A stretch of DNA of 64,000 nucleotides from Lenzites betulinus. Lineage: Eukaryota > Basidiomycota > Agaricomycetes > Polyporales > Polyporaceae. A model generated the notes under the pieces. That model saw nothing but the letters and a program-made list of their open reading frames with translations, searched no databases and was not told the DNA's origin. Below, piece by piece: positions 21,361 through 33,271 of the stretch. Every line of letters starts with the position of its first letter. The stretch's first letter is position 1. The position numbers and the translations under genes were made by a program. The DNA is taken from NCBI GenBank assembly GCA_022264855.1, contig JABYQU010000075.1:1-64000 (forward strand). Direction: 5' to 3'.

Positions 21361-24300
21361 ATGCGCAATCTGGTTCTGTTGAGCGCGACACACGCCTCGC
21401 TAACTGTCTCTGAGTTCTCATCTTCTGCCGAGCCCTCAAACATAACGGCGGTTACGCTTGACCTCGATCAACACGCTGTGCTCGCTGCAACTGAACGTAG
21501 GGACGACGAGAATGACAGTGATGCGACCATAACTATATGGAAGGTACCCGACGTCGCAGAGGCTTCTGAAGAGGTGAGTGATGCTCGTCTGATCGCTTAG
21601 CATGAGCCGCAATGTTTCTTAGGGCTCCCCGTCTCTGGTCACCAGTTTCCAAACACCTACCCAGCTCGCGACCAATCCATGGTCCAAGGGAACTGCCAAA
21701 CGTCTTTCCAAGTCAACAGATGCCGAAATCCTGCTCCTGCACGTTCTTCCGGACTCTCACTCCCTCGTCGTGATCACCCGAGCGGGAGACATCACCACCA
21801 TCTCTTTAGATGAGGATTCCCCGTCGGCGGAGGTAGTTGGATCTGTGGAAGGTGGGGTCATGGGTGCTGCTTGGTGTCCTGACGATACTCTGCTCGCACT
21901 TGTGACTGGCGAAGACAAACTGCTCCTCATGACTTCGACTTTCGACGTGCTCTCGGAGGGCCCACTGCATCCTGCGGAGTTCGGCGAGGAAGCACCCATC
22001 AACGTCGGATGGGGCGCCAAGCACACTCAGTTCCACGGCTCCCTAGGTAAAGCCGCCGCTAAGTCCTCCGTCCCCCCGACGGCAATTGGGGCAAGCCCGG
22101 ACGATGACGGACATGTCCGCATAAGTTGGCGCGGGGATGGGGCGTACTTCACCGTGAGCGTTCTTGAGGGCGCAACGGAGGTCAGTGACTTCCTACGCCT
22201 TCATCTATATATTTACTCAATCTTCTTGCGGCAGAATGACGCGAGGCCACACCGAAAGTTGCGAGTGTACTCGCGCGAAGGCGCCCTGCAGAGTACGGCT
22301 GAACCGATCGCGGGTCTGGAGCATGCCCTGTCATGGCGGCCCTCTGGAAACTTGATCGTCGCATCACAGCGTTTTGGAAACATCCCAGGCGAACCTGCGG
22401 GTTCTGGTTCTGGCCTTGGGCAAGGTCGGGACGGGAGACATGACATCGTGTTCTTTGAGCGCAACGGGTTAAGGCACGGAGAATTTACGTTGCGAGAGAC
22501 CCCTCTGCAAGGCATAGAGAAACCAGAAAAAGAGCAGCGGAAATGGGGCTACCGAGTGCGCGAGGTAGGATGGAGCTCTGACTCGAACGTGCTTTCCGTA
22601 TGGCTTGACAGTGAAGACGGCGACATAGGTAAGTTCAGTATGCGCCCGACGATGCAATTTCTCATCCGCAACAGTACAATTGTGGACGATCGGAAATTAC
22701 CATTGGTGCGCGTCACCCGGCGAATATCTTCGCGCTATCCGTTCTAATTTTCTGCAGGTATCTCAAGCAGGAGATCACCGCGCCAGAAGGCTCCGATAGC
22801 TCTCCTGGTCGGTTCACATGTGTCAAGTGGCATCCTGAAGACAGCTCGCGCCTAATACTCACTACGACATGTGCGTCAGAATTCCTGGATGCTCGATTTC
22901 AGCTCAACAAATGACCTCCTCTCGCAGCAACCATCATTCAGCGCACGTACGCCTGGGATACATTCGGGTCCCCAAGTCGACCTCCTGTCGATTCGGGCTC
23001 GGTGGCAGTGATTGATGGCGGTACGTCCTGTGCCCTCCACCGCACATACTAAGCGTGCTGATAACAGGATTAGTAAATATATTGCTTACGCCTTTCCGAA
23101 GTCAGAATGTGCCTCCACCGATGGCATCCCACAGCCTTGCGCTTCAACTTCCGCTCGAGCTCCAGCGTACGCAGCGAAGGACGACCCCTGTCCCTGTGCA
23201 TGCTGCGTTCGCATCTACCAGCGATCTCTTAGCTATTCTTTGGGAGTCAGGCGTTTTACAGGTCTTTGATCTCAAAACGCGCCTGGGGCCAGGTCGCGGC
23301 AAAGTCTTGAATCCGGCTCTCGTCTGGGCGGGTTCGCTAGAGTCAAGGAGCTACAGACAAGTAGCGTTCGCGCCTCGTGCTGCGGATGAAGGTCTGCGGC
23401 TCGCCATACTGGGGTCGGATCCTGGGGGAGACGCAATGGACGTCGTAACGGTTCTGGATATCGCGAACGGAGATGCAGCCAAAACAGATGTGGCGTTCGT
23501 TGCGCACAACGGAAGACTCATCCCCTCGAAGGATATCGTGTGGGAGGCCCCCGATGGCAAGATATTCCAAGGTCAGTCTTGCGCAGCTCGAGAACGTTCT
23601 CCGTGCTTATGTACGCACAGTGGACGCCAACAGCAGGAGCGCGTCTGAGGTCGCAAAGTTCCCTGAGTTCTGTTTCTGGACGATACATGCCTATGTGGAG
23701 GACACCGATAGTCCAGCTGGATTTTACATCGGACTGTCACATGCGGGAAAATTGCACATCGCAAATATCGATACCGCACGAATATTGGCTACGAACGCGA
23801 CCTCATTCACCGTCACCCCCGTATTCCTCATATTCACGACGACCGCACACACGGCCCACTTCGCACCTCTGAAGTCGCTTCTTGCAGTCTTGAATACCTC
23901 GGAAACAGCCCTACCCGAATTCGAGACTCGCCGCGTGGAGCGGGGTTCGCGGATTGTCACGGCAGTCCCGAGTTCAATGAGCCTGGTATTGCAGATGCCA
24001 AGAGGAAATCTGGAAACGATCAATCCCAGACCCCTCGTCATGGAGATCGTACGGCAGGATATCGACAGGTAGTACTCCGAACATACGTCGACATGTATGT
24101 ACTAACAGATTGGTCACACAGCGGAAATTATATGAAGGCCTTCACTGCGTGCCGGAAGCATCGAGTGGACTTGAACGTATTCGTTGACCACAACAAGGAA
24201 GCATTCATCAAAGGCATACCGTCCTTCATCCAACAAGTATCCGACGTTGACTACATCAATCTTTTTCTCACGAGTCTCGGGTGCGTCGCAGCCCGTCTAA

Positions 24301-26433
24301 CTTTCTTTCAGTCTTGAGTGTTCACACCCGCCTCAGTCAAGGCCCTCTTCCTGCAGAGGACGTATCGCATATCTGTGACGAATTCCGCGTGGAGCTCGAG
24401 CGAAAGGACCTCAAGACATACGTCAACTCAATACTAACCGCCCACGTCGTCAAGAGGCCACCTGACCACGAGGCCGGTCTCGAATTGCTTCTACGCCTCA
24501 AGGGTACGTCCATGGACCCTTATTTCAGTAGACAACCCCTTTGCTCATATAGTTGTCCGCGGCAGAATCTGAACCCGACCTCGTTGAGGATGCAGTGAAG
24601 TACATCATCTTCCTCGTCGACGCAGACAAGCTCTTCGACACCGCCCTCGGCATGTATGACTTCTCCCTAGTGTTGATGGTCGCACAACATGCCCAAAAGG
24701 TGAGTGTAGATATATGCTCTCTTTCTACTCAATGATGCCGACCGCGACACAGGATCCAAGAGAATATCTCCCATTCCTTCGTGAGCTACGCGCATTGGAC
24801 CCCCATTATCAGCGATTCCGGATCGACGACCACCTGATGCGACACGAGAAGGCGTTGTCCCATCTCAGCGAAGCAGGTGCGACACATGCACGATTGAACG
24901 CGCATCGTATTCAGACATTTCTACAGGCCTGGAACGTTTCGACGAGGCGATGGCATATGTGGAGAAGCATCAGCTGTATAGTCATGCGTTGTCGATATGG
25001 CGCGATGCGGATCAGTACAAGGTAGGTATATTACCTGCATTTTTGAAGCATGCGCTGAATGTCATGTAGGCGGTACTCAACATCTACGGGGACTGGCTTT
25101 TCGAGCGGCGCGACTTCCGAGAGGCAGCATTCGGTAAGCGTCCCCGGATAAGGTCAGTTTGCTTGGACTGACTTCTCTCAGTGTTCCGACAGGCAAGTAG
25201 ACCTGAGAAGGCCATGATCGCTCACGAGAAGGCCCTCGACTGGCAAGAGCTGTTCGAGCTAGCCAGTTTGCAAAAACTCTCTGCGGAGGAGCTCAAAGAC
25301 ACTGCGTATCGCGTCTCGGGTAAATCTCCTATCAATATCTGTCTGTCTCGGGCACTCATAAGCGGCTAGACGATCTGGTGTCGAAGAAGCGTACATCGGA
25401 GGCTGCACTTGTGCTACTCGATTATGCTAAGGACGTGCGGGCAGCCGTCATAGCACTCGTCGAGGGCAGTCACTTCTCTGAAGCCAGACGCATCGTAAGT
25501 CCTGTTCTTGAAACGAGTAGCGGCGATCTAAACAGGAATATAGCTTGTTCTTCACCGCCACCCGGAGCTCATGGAAGAAATCGTGCATCCCGGTGCGCTC
25601 GAGTGCCGCGCACGCCTGTCGGAGGACATGAGCGAGATGAGGGAACAGCTCCGAAAGCAGGTCAATCGCGTCAGGGAGCTTCGGGTTCGAAAGGTGGAGG
25701 AGCCTGGTATGTTGTCTAGGTCGTTTGAATGCTGCACTGGCTGATTGTGTTCGACAGACGCTTTCTATGGCGTCGAGGACACGGATTTGCACAATGTCGA
25801 TGTCATGACTGATATCTCCATGGCACCTACCATGTTCACGCGCTATACTGTCGCGCCATCTGCTATGTCAAAAACGTCTTCAAAGTCAGTCTGTCTAGTC
25901 TTGCAGTCACACGCCTTCTGACCGTGCGACGGCAGACGAAGCTCGCGTTCCAAGCGCAAATTGGAGCGCAAGGTGGGCTCTGGACGCAAGGGCACCGTGG
26001 ACGAGGAAGAGTACCTCCTCAACTCCGTCTCGAAACTCGTCACCAGATTCAAGACCACCCAAGGTACGCCGCCGCCAATTCGTCATCGACCCCCCGAAAT
26101 AGCGGCTAACACAGCACGATGACTTCCGCAGCCGATGGCGCGAGCCTCCTACCCCATCTCCTTCAGTTCACAGACGAGCATCGAACAGAGGCCGCTTCGC
26201 TGCAACGCGAGCTCTCGGACTTGTCTGCGGAGCTAAACGAGGCCATCGAGGAGATTTGGAAGAAGGCACCCGAGAACGAAGAACCCGCCGAGAGCGCGCC
26301 CGCGCTGGACAGCTGGGCCGCGCGCATGGAAGCGCACGAGAAGCAAAAGCATATCAATCCCGTGGATAAGGTGGCGAAGCCCGAGCTCGCGCGGCCTGAA
26401 TGGAAGCTCCAGCTGCCCGATGCGCGCGCCTGA
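21361..26433 (+). CDS. ELP1: Elongator complex protein 1 (IKI3 family)
   Basis: Large scaffold subunit of Elongator, which modifies the wobble uridine of tRNAs. Recognised from its order of blocks: start MRNLVLLSAT; N-terminal beta-propeller region with VVITRAGDITTISLDED, GAAWCPDDTLLALVTGED and VKWHPEDSSRLILTT; a middle region VFVDHNKEAFIKGIPSF followed by VSDVDYINLFLTSL (about 24180-24280); helical-repeat segments (DPREYLPFLRELRALDP); and the conserved basic C-terminal patch SSRSKRKLERKVGSGRKG (about 25935-25990), known to bind tRNA in this family. It ends KLQLPDARA at 26433. The gene is broken by more than ten short introns, for example gtgagt after EASEE at 21574. Individual exon limits here are approximate. 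It converges with the DUF1479 gene; the two stop codons are about 160 bp apart. Confidence 0.93.
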
Positions 26434-26594
26434 AGCGGGGGCGTGAAGTCCGCGACGCGATGGCGAGAACGGTGGCGCAGGAAAACGACGGGAGCAGTAC
26501 TTGTGATCGTGTCATGTTGTACACCTATAGCTAGATATATACATAGCGTACCGAACCTTGTGTAGCCCGTAGCCTGTAGCCCAACGTCTTAGAG

Positions 26595-28655
26595 TCAGAA
26601 CCCGAGGACCTCGTTCGCGGCGGCGATCGCCTGTCGCTCGCCGTCGTTCAGGAAGGCAGGCTGGCGGAACGGCTCGAAACCGAGCACGCGACGGCCATCG
26701 GGATGCCCGATGTCTTCCAGTCTCCCGCGGCCTGCGAAGTGTGATTCGCCTTCGCCGCCCGGGAAGTCGCTGCGCGCGGACGGACGTCAGTACATACATG
26801 CTCGCCGCGGCGCACGCACGGCGGAAGCGTTCTGAACCACATACGGCGACGGGAGGCCCTGCAGGAATGTGGCGCGCTGGTCACGTAAGTACGCCGCACT
26901 GGAGGGGGGACGACATATGCATGAGATGTCAGCGCGCGCTCGGTGGCGTTTTTAGCCTGGCGGGAAGCACACGCACTTTCGCTCCGTGAGCGGCACGGCG
27001 GGGATGTAGAGCACCGACGAGTCTTCTTTCCCGTTGTGATCGCCCTCGACCGCGTGAACGACGTCCGTGTGCCCTGTGATCATCACCGTGAGGCTGGGAC
27101 GGGCGGGGGAAATGAAATATATGAATAATGGAACGCGGGTACGCACAGTACACCTGGTCGCCCGGCCTGACTTGCGGAATAGACACGACGGTCTGTTCGA
27201 CTCGGAGGTGGGGATGGGTCTGCGGCGACACTGCCTGCGTCTTCCCGGGGGTGCTCCCGGGGAACGTGGGGTTGTCGAGGTCGAGAACCCATGCGTCTGC
27301 ATCCAGCGGTATGTCCGACGGGTTCGTCACACGCGCGGCGATGTCGGGTCGGAGGCTGAAGAAGGGACGCAAGATGAGGTAGGCGGTGGCGAGCGACAAC
27401 ATGGGCAGGACGCGGAGCGTGCCTTCTCCGGCTTTGGTGTTGGACAGCGCCGTCCATCCCTGCCATGGGCGCAGGATCGAGCATTGGTTACTGCGAGAAC
27501 GCGTCAGTGAGTGGGAACATAAAACAAGCGTCCAGTTCGTACGGAGCGTTGTACAGGTCCTGATTTGCCTCAAGTCGGGGGGAGATGTCAAACGGGTCAT
27601 GTTCCCGCCACGCCTCGCCGCCCTCCAGAATACGCCGGAAACACGACCGGAACATGGGGTCCTCCCAGCGCTCTATGCTTCCGCCGTCGATATGTGGGCC
27701 TAGCGTGAACACACTCGGGCCAGGGGGGCGGATGCGGAAGCGGTCAAAGTACGAGATCGGGGTACGGACGCTGATGGGCGAGTTGGGGTTGGACGCGTGC
27801 CACAGCGACAGCAGGTACTTCTGTGTCTTGATTAGAGCCGGGTGCGTACGCGCCAGGATTTGCGCCTTGGCGTTGTAGATTTCGTAGAAGACAATCGACT
27901 GGGGAGGCGGTGGGCTGCCTGGTACAAACCACAGATAACCGTAAGATTCCAGCAGACATGAAAGCTCTTAGCACGCCTACCTTTGACCTTGTCTTCATTC
28001 GCTGCAACGTAATCCCTGAGCGACTGCTTCCAAGCCAATGCTTCCTAAACATACACAAAACATGTCAGTGATACCCATCAATGAGGCTTTTGAAGACGAC
28101 CACTGACTTCTTCCGGCACGCCTCCTCTCACAATCAGAACACCTGTCTTCTTCAACGTCTGCAACTGCTCCGCCGACAGCCCCTTCTCGATATCCGAATA
28201 CGGCACCTGCAAAATCATCTACACCCCACAACGCCCCGTCAGCCTCCCGACTTACACCCATATCCACCCACACAACCAGCCCATACCTCATTCCCGCGCT
28301 CCTCGATCTCCCTCGTCGCTCCCTCGAGCTCCCGGAGCACGCTCCGCCAACTCTGCGTGATCGCCGCGGGGTCGACGCAGATCGCCTTCTTCAAGTCTGC
28401 GAAGCGCGGCGGGAACGGCGGGCCCTCCGAGGTGAGGTTCGTGAAGAACTCCATGATCGTGCCCTCCTTCTTCGTGGGCCGCCGCGGCGCGTTGTTCTGC
28501 ACTGCTCGCACAGCGAGCCCCCGTACGGCGGACGTGCCTCCGACCGTGCTGGCCTCGGTGGAGATGCAGCGCCGAGCCCCGGCCTGAGGGTGCAGTGTCA
28601 GGCGGAAGGGGGAGGGGCCCCGTGCGCGAATGAGGTGTTTGGTCGTCCGATGCAT
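26595..28655 (-). CDS. DUF1479 (YbiU-like) putative Fe(II) oxygenase
   Basis: Starts at MHRTTKHLIRARG and ends QAIAAANEVLGF with TGA at 26595-26597. Family blocks: KEGTIMEFFTNLTSEGP and RFADLKKAI near the start, KTGVLIVRGGVPEEEALAW, GPHIDGGSIERWEDP giving a His-x-Asp pair, ILRPWQGWTAL, DVVHAVEGDHNG giving the distal His, SSVLYIPAVPLTE, and FPGGEGESHFAGRG near the end. This His-x-Asp...His pattern is that of non-haem iron oxygenases. DUF1479 is a family of unknown substrate; the fold assignment is from established knowledge. The first 35 residues are rich in Arg, Ser and Thr with no acidic residue before RRCISTEAS, typical of a mitochondrial targeting peptide; this is a prediction. There are several introns with approximate limits. 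Confidence 0.88.
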
Positions 28656-29314
28656 GGTGGCTAGAATGATATCTGGGGAACTAGTAGCGTTCGTGATCAG
28701 GAAAAGTGCACATATCTTGTCTCAATGCTTGTGCTTTTATACTCGCGGTTACCTCTAGATAGAGAGCCAAGCCTTGAACAACACCTGACATTCATGCCGC
28801 TGCGACCTTGATGCAAAGTACGTTCGGCCCGAATTTCCAAGGGTCCACACGTTCACGCACAGGCCCCCGTTACAAGCGCAGGTTGATGAGGCCGCCGTGT
28901 ACACTGTTCACGGGGTCGTCTTCTAGCTCCCACATGAGTTGGGGTGCCTACAGCGCCGCATCGGCATCTGCGATAGAGGGTTCATTCTGGCGAGGTGTAA
29001 CGGAAGGCGGCCGCATCCCAAGCGGAGCAGGATTCTTGACGTTTTGAGTTTGTCCGAGATTCATCCGAAGTTCTGCCGACCTCGGCGACTACAAGTAGTA
29101 CAGCGCTCAATTGGATGCCTATGGTCTATTTGTCAAGTCCGAGCGTAAGAGCACATTTTATCTTGGTATACCATATAACTCTGCACCGGACACCACAGTG
29201 AATGTTAGTGACGGGTTGTTCGCGTATAGAACTCAAAAGCGGACACTGACCGATAACATATACTCTTCCACGATCCATATCCGACACACCTTCCTCCTGG
29301 GCCTGCGTTCCCAT
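28656..29314. other. Gap upstream of the DUF1479 gene
   Basis: Holds the DUF1479 promoter. No further gene is seen; frames on the plus strand at 28808-29500 are chance. Confidence 0.4.
28734..28741 (-). promoter_or_regulatory. TATA box of the DUF1479 gene
   Basis: TATAAAAG on the minus strand lies about 80 bp upstream of the start codon at 28655. Confidence 0.55.
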
Positions 29315-31069
29315 CTAACGTTCCTTCCGGCTCTCCTTATCCACGCTGACAACTTCGCTTTCGAAGCGAACCTTCCCAGTCCCTTCGAGCCGACGGACAA
29401 TGACGTCCCCGAGCGCGGTGGCAGGCGTGAGTACGCCGCCGGGCCGCGCGCTCGCTGGGAGAGAGGCATCGTCCAGCAGCAGGCCGAGTGCGCACTCTGA
29501 TACCATGTCTGATAACAAGGGAAGTCAGAAATAGGGTGGGCGGAGAGGGAGGTCGCGTAACTCACAGGCGGTGAGAATATAACTAGCGCCACCCTTTCCC
29601 CACATGGTCGTCTTCGCGACCCTTCCGGGGAAAGACGCCGCGGCGGTGTAGTTGGTGAGCTCGAGAGATCCATTGTGCAGTTCGCTGTTGGATGTGAACG
29701 GTCAGGAGACTGAGGTAACGGGTTTCTGCAGGACGTACTCGTCTGAAGATATCCCGCCCTGCTTGGGGAGGAAAAACTTGGCTATCCATCGTATCTGGAC
29801 ATAGCGTGATGCATGAGCTATGCACGACGAACGCGTATAGTACAATCACTTACCGGCGCAAAGAGTAGGAGGCCAAATACCGCAGCGAACACCGCGCTAT
29901 ATAGAGCCGTGGAGAGATAACTCCCTGAACCGGGCACAAAATATTCGGCGTAGCTGAATGTGCGCCCGTAGGCGAGCGGACGGAATGCCTCCTGCTTTTC
30001 CTTCTCCGCTTTGCCGCCGAACAGCACCCGTGCGTTGTCGAGCATGTACTGCGACACACCGAACGAGCGCTGCACGACCGACCTGTGCGTGTATGCCATC
30101 GCCCACGTCGTGCCATACTGCGCTCCAGAAGAGAACGGAACGGGAGCGACGAGCTGTTTTGGCGGGCTGGGCGCCCCACGCACTGCGGGAAAATAAGTAT
30201 GTGTAGAAACAGAGAGACGGGCAGCGCGCACCCTGGCTGAGCGCATAGTCTCTAAACGACTCCTCTATACGGTTTCGCGGCATGGCCTCGATCATGTTAA
30301 CTATTGTGGCGAGTGAGCCGTCGGACGGCGTTGCGCTACCCCGATAGAACGACTGCGAGAGCCCGAGCTGGGTCTGAGGACCATACACGCTCTTCAATGT
30401 CCTGTTGGCGAGGTAAACAGTGATGTCTGCCGGGAGCGAATGCAGCCCGCATGAAGGGACGATGACGGCACCGGTCTTGGTCGCGAAATAGTCGAAGCTG
30501 CACAGCTGTTAGGTATCGAACAGGGAAGCGTGGCCGCGCGGGCGCCGGAATACGAGACACGCACTCATCAATGATTCTGCGAACGTAGTACGGCTCGCTG
30601 TTGCAATCGACATAGCGCTTGCCGTGTACGGTGCACGCCCTGCCATCGCCCCATGTGAGTTCTTCACGAATCGTAAGACCAGCACGCGTTACTCACCGCA
30701 CGACGTTCGTCCCCGACAACCAGTATGGTGCCACTGCATTGATCACGACCTTCGCATTGCGTACCGCAGCCTCTACCTGCGCATAGTCCGCGACGTCGAG
30801 CTGAAGTACTTGGACACTCTCGTCGAGGCCCAGGGATTTCCTTAGTGACGCGTCTTGGGACTGCGAGCGCACGCCGATGGCCAAGGAGAACGAGGTGCGT
30901 TGTGGGTGGCTTGCGAGGTATTGTATGATGCGTTGGCCTGTAAGGCCTGCAAAGATTTCCAATGCACGGAATCAGTTCTGTGGGGCGTGGACACGGGTAA
31001 CGGTAACATCCCGGAGCCCGCGGCCGCCGTCTGCTGACCTGTTGCGCCGAGAATAAGAATGTCCGTCAT
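29315..31069 (-). CDS. Saccharopine-dehydrogenase-like oxidoreductase
   Basis: Start MTDILILGATG at 31069. The first splice gives GATGLTGQRIIQYLA, a Rossmann dinucleotide-binding motif of Gly-x-x-Gly-x-x-Gly type. There follow VQVLQLDVADYAQVEAAVRN and KVVINAVAPYWLSG (the strand-4 region of the fold), YVDCNSEPYYVRRI, FDYFATKTGAVIVPSCGL and SLPADITVYL, and one hydrophobic segment, STALYSAVFAAVFGLLLFAP, that may cross a membrane. It ends DKESRKER at 29315. This layout matches the eukaryotic SCCPDH / trans-acting enoyl reductase-like family, whose substrate is generally unknown. True saccharopine dehydrogenases of lysine synthesis lack the hydrophobic segment. An in-frame ATG at 31096 would add nine residues. 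At least five introns; limits are approximate. Confidence 0.85.
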
Positions 31070-32120
31070 TAGTAAGTCTTCCAGCTTCGGATTCAACGCG
31101 CTGTGTCACGGTCAGGGATGTGGTAGTAGAGAGCAAAGCTTGGGCTTGAGAAGAAAACCAGCGCGACTGTGGTGAAGGGCAACGATGATGAGGTCATGAT
31201 GCGCGCCGTGGCGGTATATAAACTACTTCATGCATTAAATGCGCGCTTATACCACCAACTGACGATTCCAACATTCATGATAGTAAGTACAAGAAGGCAC
31301 ACATCCACGGAGGCTCTGTAAGGGAGGTGGTTACTGTAACCTACGGATAGCATTCAAGGTAAGAAGCCCGAGAAAGACACTTACCAGTGGCAGTGGCGCT
31401 ACGGCACATTAATCACATGTTCTTCGAGCCCTGCCGGGAACGCGCGAGTACTATCGAGACTCTAGGGCTAGCTTGAAGTCTAGTATTCACGGAGATGAAA
31501 CTAGCGGCATGGTTGTATACGTGGGGCTGTCAGGAAGTATGCATTTATGCCTTATTGCAATGTGCACACTGACACTTCGACAGTACTCACAATTTGAGCG
31601 CCTAATAAGCGCTTTGAACCATACACACCAGCTAGCCAAGTACGCGTACCGTAATCGCTCACTCATGCAGACCTCACCAGAAAACAAATGAGAGCATCTC
31701 TTACACTACGGGCTGATTGTGTCCCGTGCGTTGAAGGGTCTGTTGAACGTTAGAACATCTGTAAGCTATCAGTGATCATGGCATCACACATAAGAACTTG
31801 CTGATAGCACGGACCCATGTTGGGTCATCTTCTCTGGCTAGGAGATCATCTTCCAAGTTCCGGCACAGTGAGAATCATGCCGTGTCGACTGTCCCTTTGA
31901 TGCACCATCAGGGAACCTGCCACTGGATATCTTGATGGTAAAACATTGCGCAGCTCAAGACTGTATGCACTGTCAATGCAAAGACAGGCACAGAAGGAAG
32001 GTGCACACGGCCAGAATTCCGTTCGCAAGGACGGGTAGCGGTGTCAACCGCGAAAACAATGTCCGGAAGCAACCCGTATAGCCGAAGATAAAAGTACACA
32101 GTACAACAAGGCACGGCATA
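31070..32120. other. Intergenic stretch, no gene seen
   Basis: Short frames only. A TATATA-type sequence near 31213 could serve the oxidoreductase gene on the minus strand. Nothing else is recognised. Confidence 0.4.
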
Positions 32121-33271
32121 TCACTACAGTAATAAGCGGGGATGTCAACGAGGTTTCCGCATATCGGAAGAGAAGCAGACATACCTTGATGAACTTTGCC
32201 ATGAATTTTCTAAGGGGCGGCCGTACATCAGCGCGTCTGTTCAAGCGACAAGAGACAGCACAGAGACAGACAGAGACGCACTTGTGGAACTCTGTCCGCA
32301 ACAGATCGTTCACGAACTGCGGATCCCTGCCCTTGTCCCGCGTATTCATAGCCTGGTTCTTGAAGATGAGGTCTGGCGGCGCGGCGGAACATCGCGTCAG
32401 TGTCCTTCCTCGCCGGTCCCGGCTTCGCCACGGGACACACTGGAAGCAGGCTGTACGTACCGTCGTCCCACCGCCGCTTCACCGCAAACGTGCCCGGTTT
32501 TGTCGTGTTCACGCCGTTCGGCGTCTGGCCGAGCGCGGCGGCAAGGTTCAAGAGCGGGTTCGCCGTCGCGATCTCCACCTCGCGCTCCGCCTGCGCGGAC
32601 GCGGACTGCTCCCGCTCCTTCTCCTCTGCTCGCTCCCGCTTAATCTTCTCCAGCTCCCGTAGCAGTTCTGCCGTATCATCCTCTTCGTCGTCGTCGTCCT
32701 CATCGTCGTCCCTGGAGCACACGCATTGTTAATTTCGCGCCGCATCATCACGCGATGGCCCGCCTTGAAAAGGCAAGCGCAAAGGGGAGAGGAGACAATG
32801 CACGCACTCGTCCTCGTCGTCCTCGCCCCCATTCTGGGGCTTCTCGCTCTTCTCCTCGTCCTCGTCGTCATCGTCCTTGTCCAGCTCGAGCGCCTCCTGC
32901 AGCAGCTTTCGCCGCTTGTTCGACTCCTCCGTCGCGCCGTCCTTCACATCTGCGGCCCCGCCCCCGTTCTCGACCGCCAGCGGCGGCTTGCCCTCCGCCT
33001 TGCGCTTCCGGTCGCGCGCCTCCGCCTCGGCAGCGAGCAGCTCCGCGCGCAGGTCCCGTTTCGCGACCTCTGTGGTCGACGTCTGTCCCGGTTGCCTGCG
33101 ACAAGCAAATAAACGTCAGGGCACCGTCACACATGGGGCGGTGGTGATCTGCACGAACCGAAACTTGAGCTTTGTGTGCGCGGCCATGTCCCGCACCGAG
33201 AACTGGCGCGAGCCACCTTTCACGTCTTTCGCTTGTGCGGGATCCCATGTCGGCCTGTGTGCTGTGGACAT
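32121..33271 (-). CDS. CWC15: Pre-mRNA splicing factor CWC15 (Cwf15 family)
   Basis: Component of the Prp19/NineTeen complex of the spliceosome, nuclear. The start MSTAHRPTWDPAQAK and the block SRQFSVRDMAAHTKLKFR match the family N-terminus. The centre is charged and coiled (LLQEALELDKDDDDEDEE; LLRELEKIKRERAEEKE). The C-terminus has the family signature: RRWDD, then DLIFKNQAMNTRDKGRDPQF, FVNDLLRTEFHKKFMAKFIK across short introns. After the last Lys a GTATGT donor follows, and the next acceptor (ctgtag) is placed directly before TGA at 32121-32123, so the stop codon would lie alone in the last exon. If that intron is not removed, one extra valine precedes a stop. Family assignment is firm; the last exon is inferred. 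Confidence 0.92.

Noticed and set aside
27067..27510. Plus-strand frames opposite the DUF1479 gene
   Set aside because: The minus strand carries clear family motifs; these are shadows.
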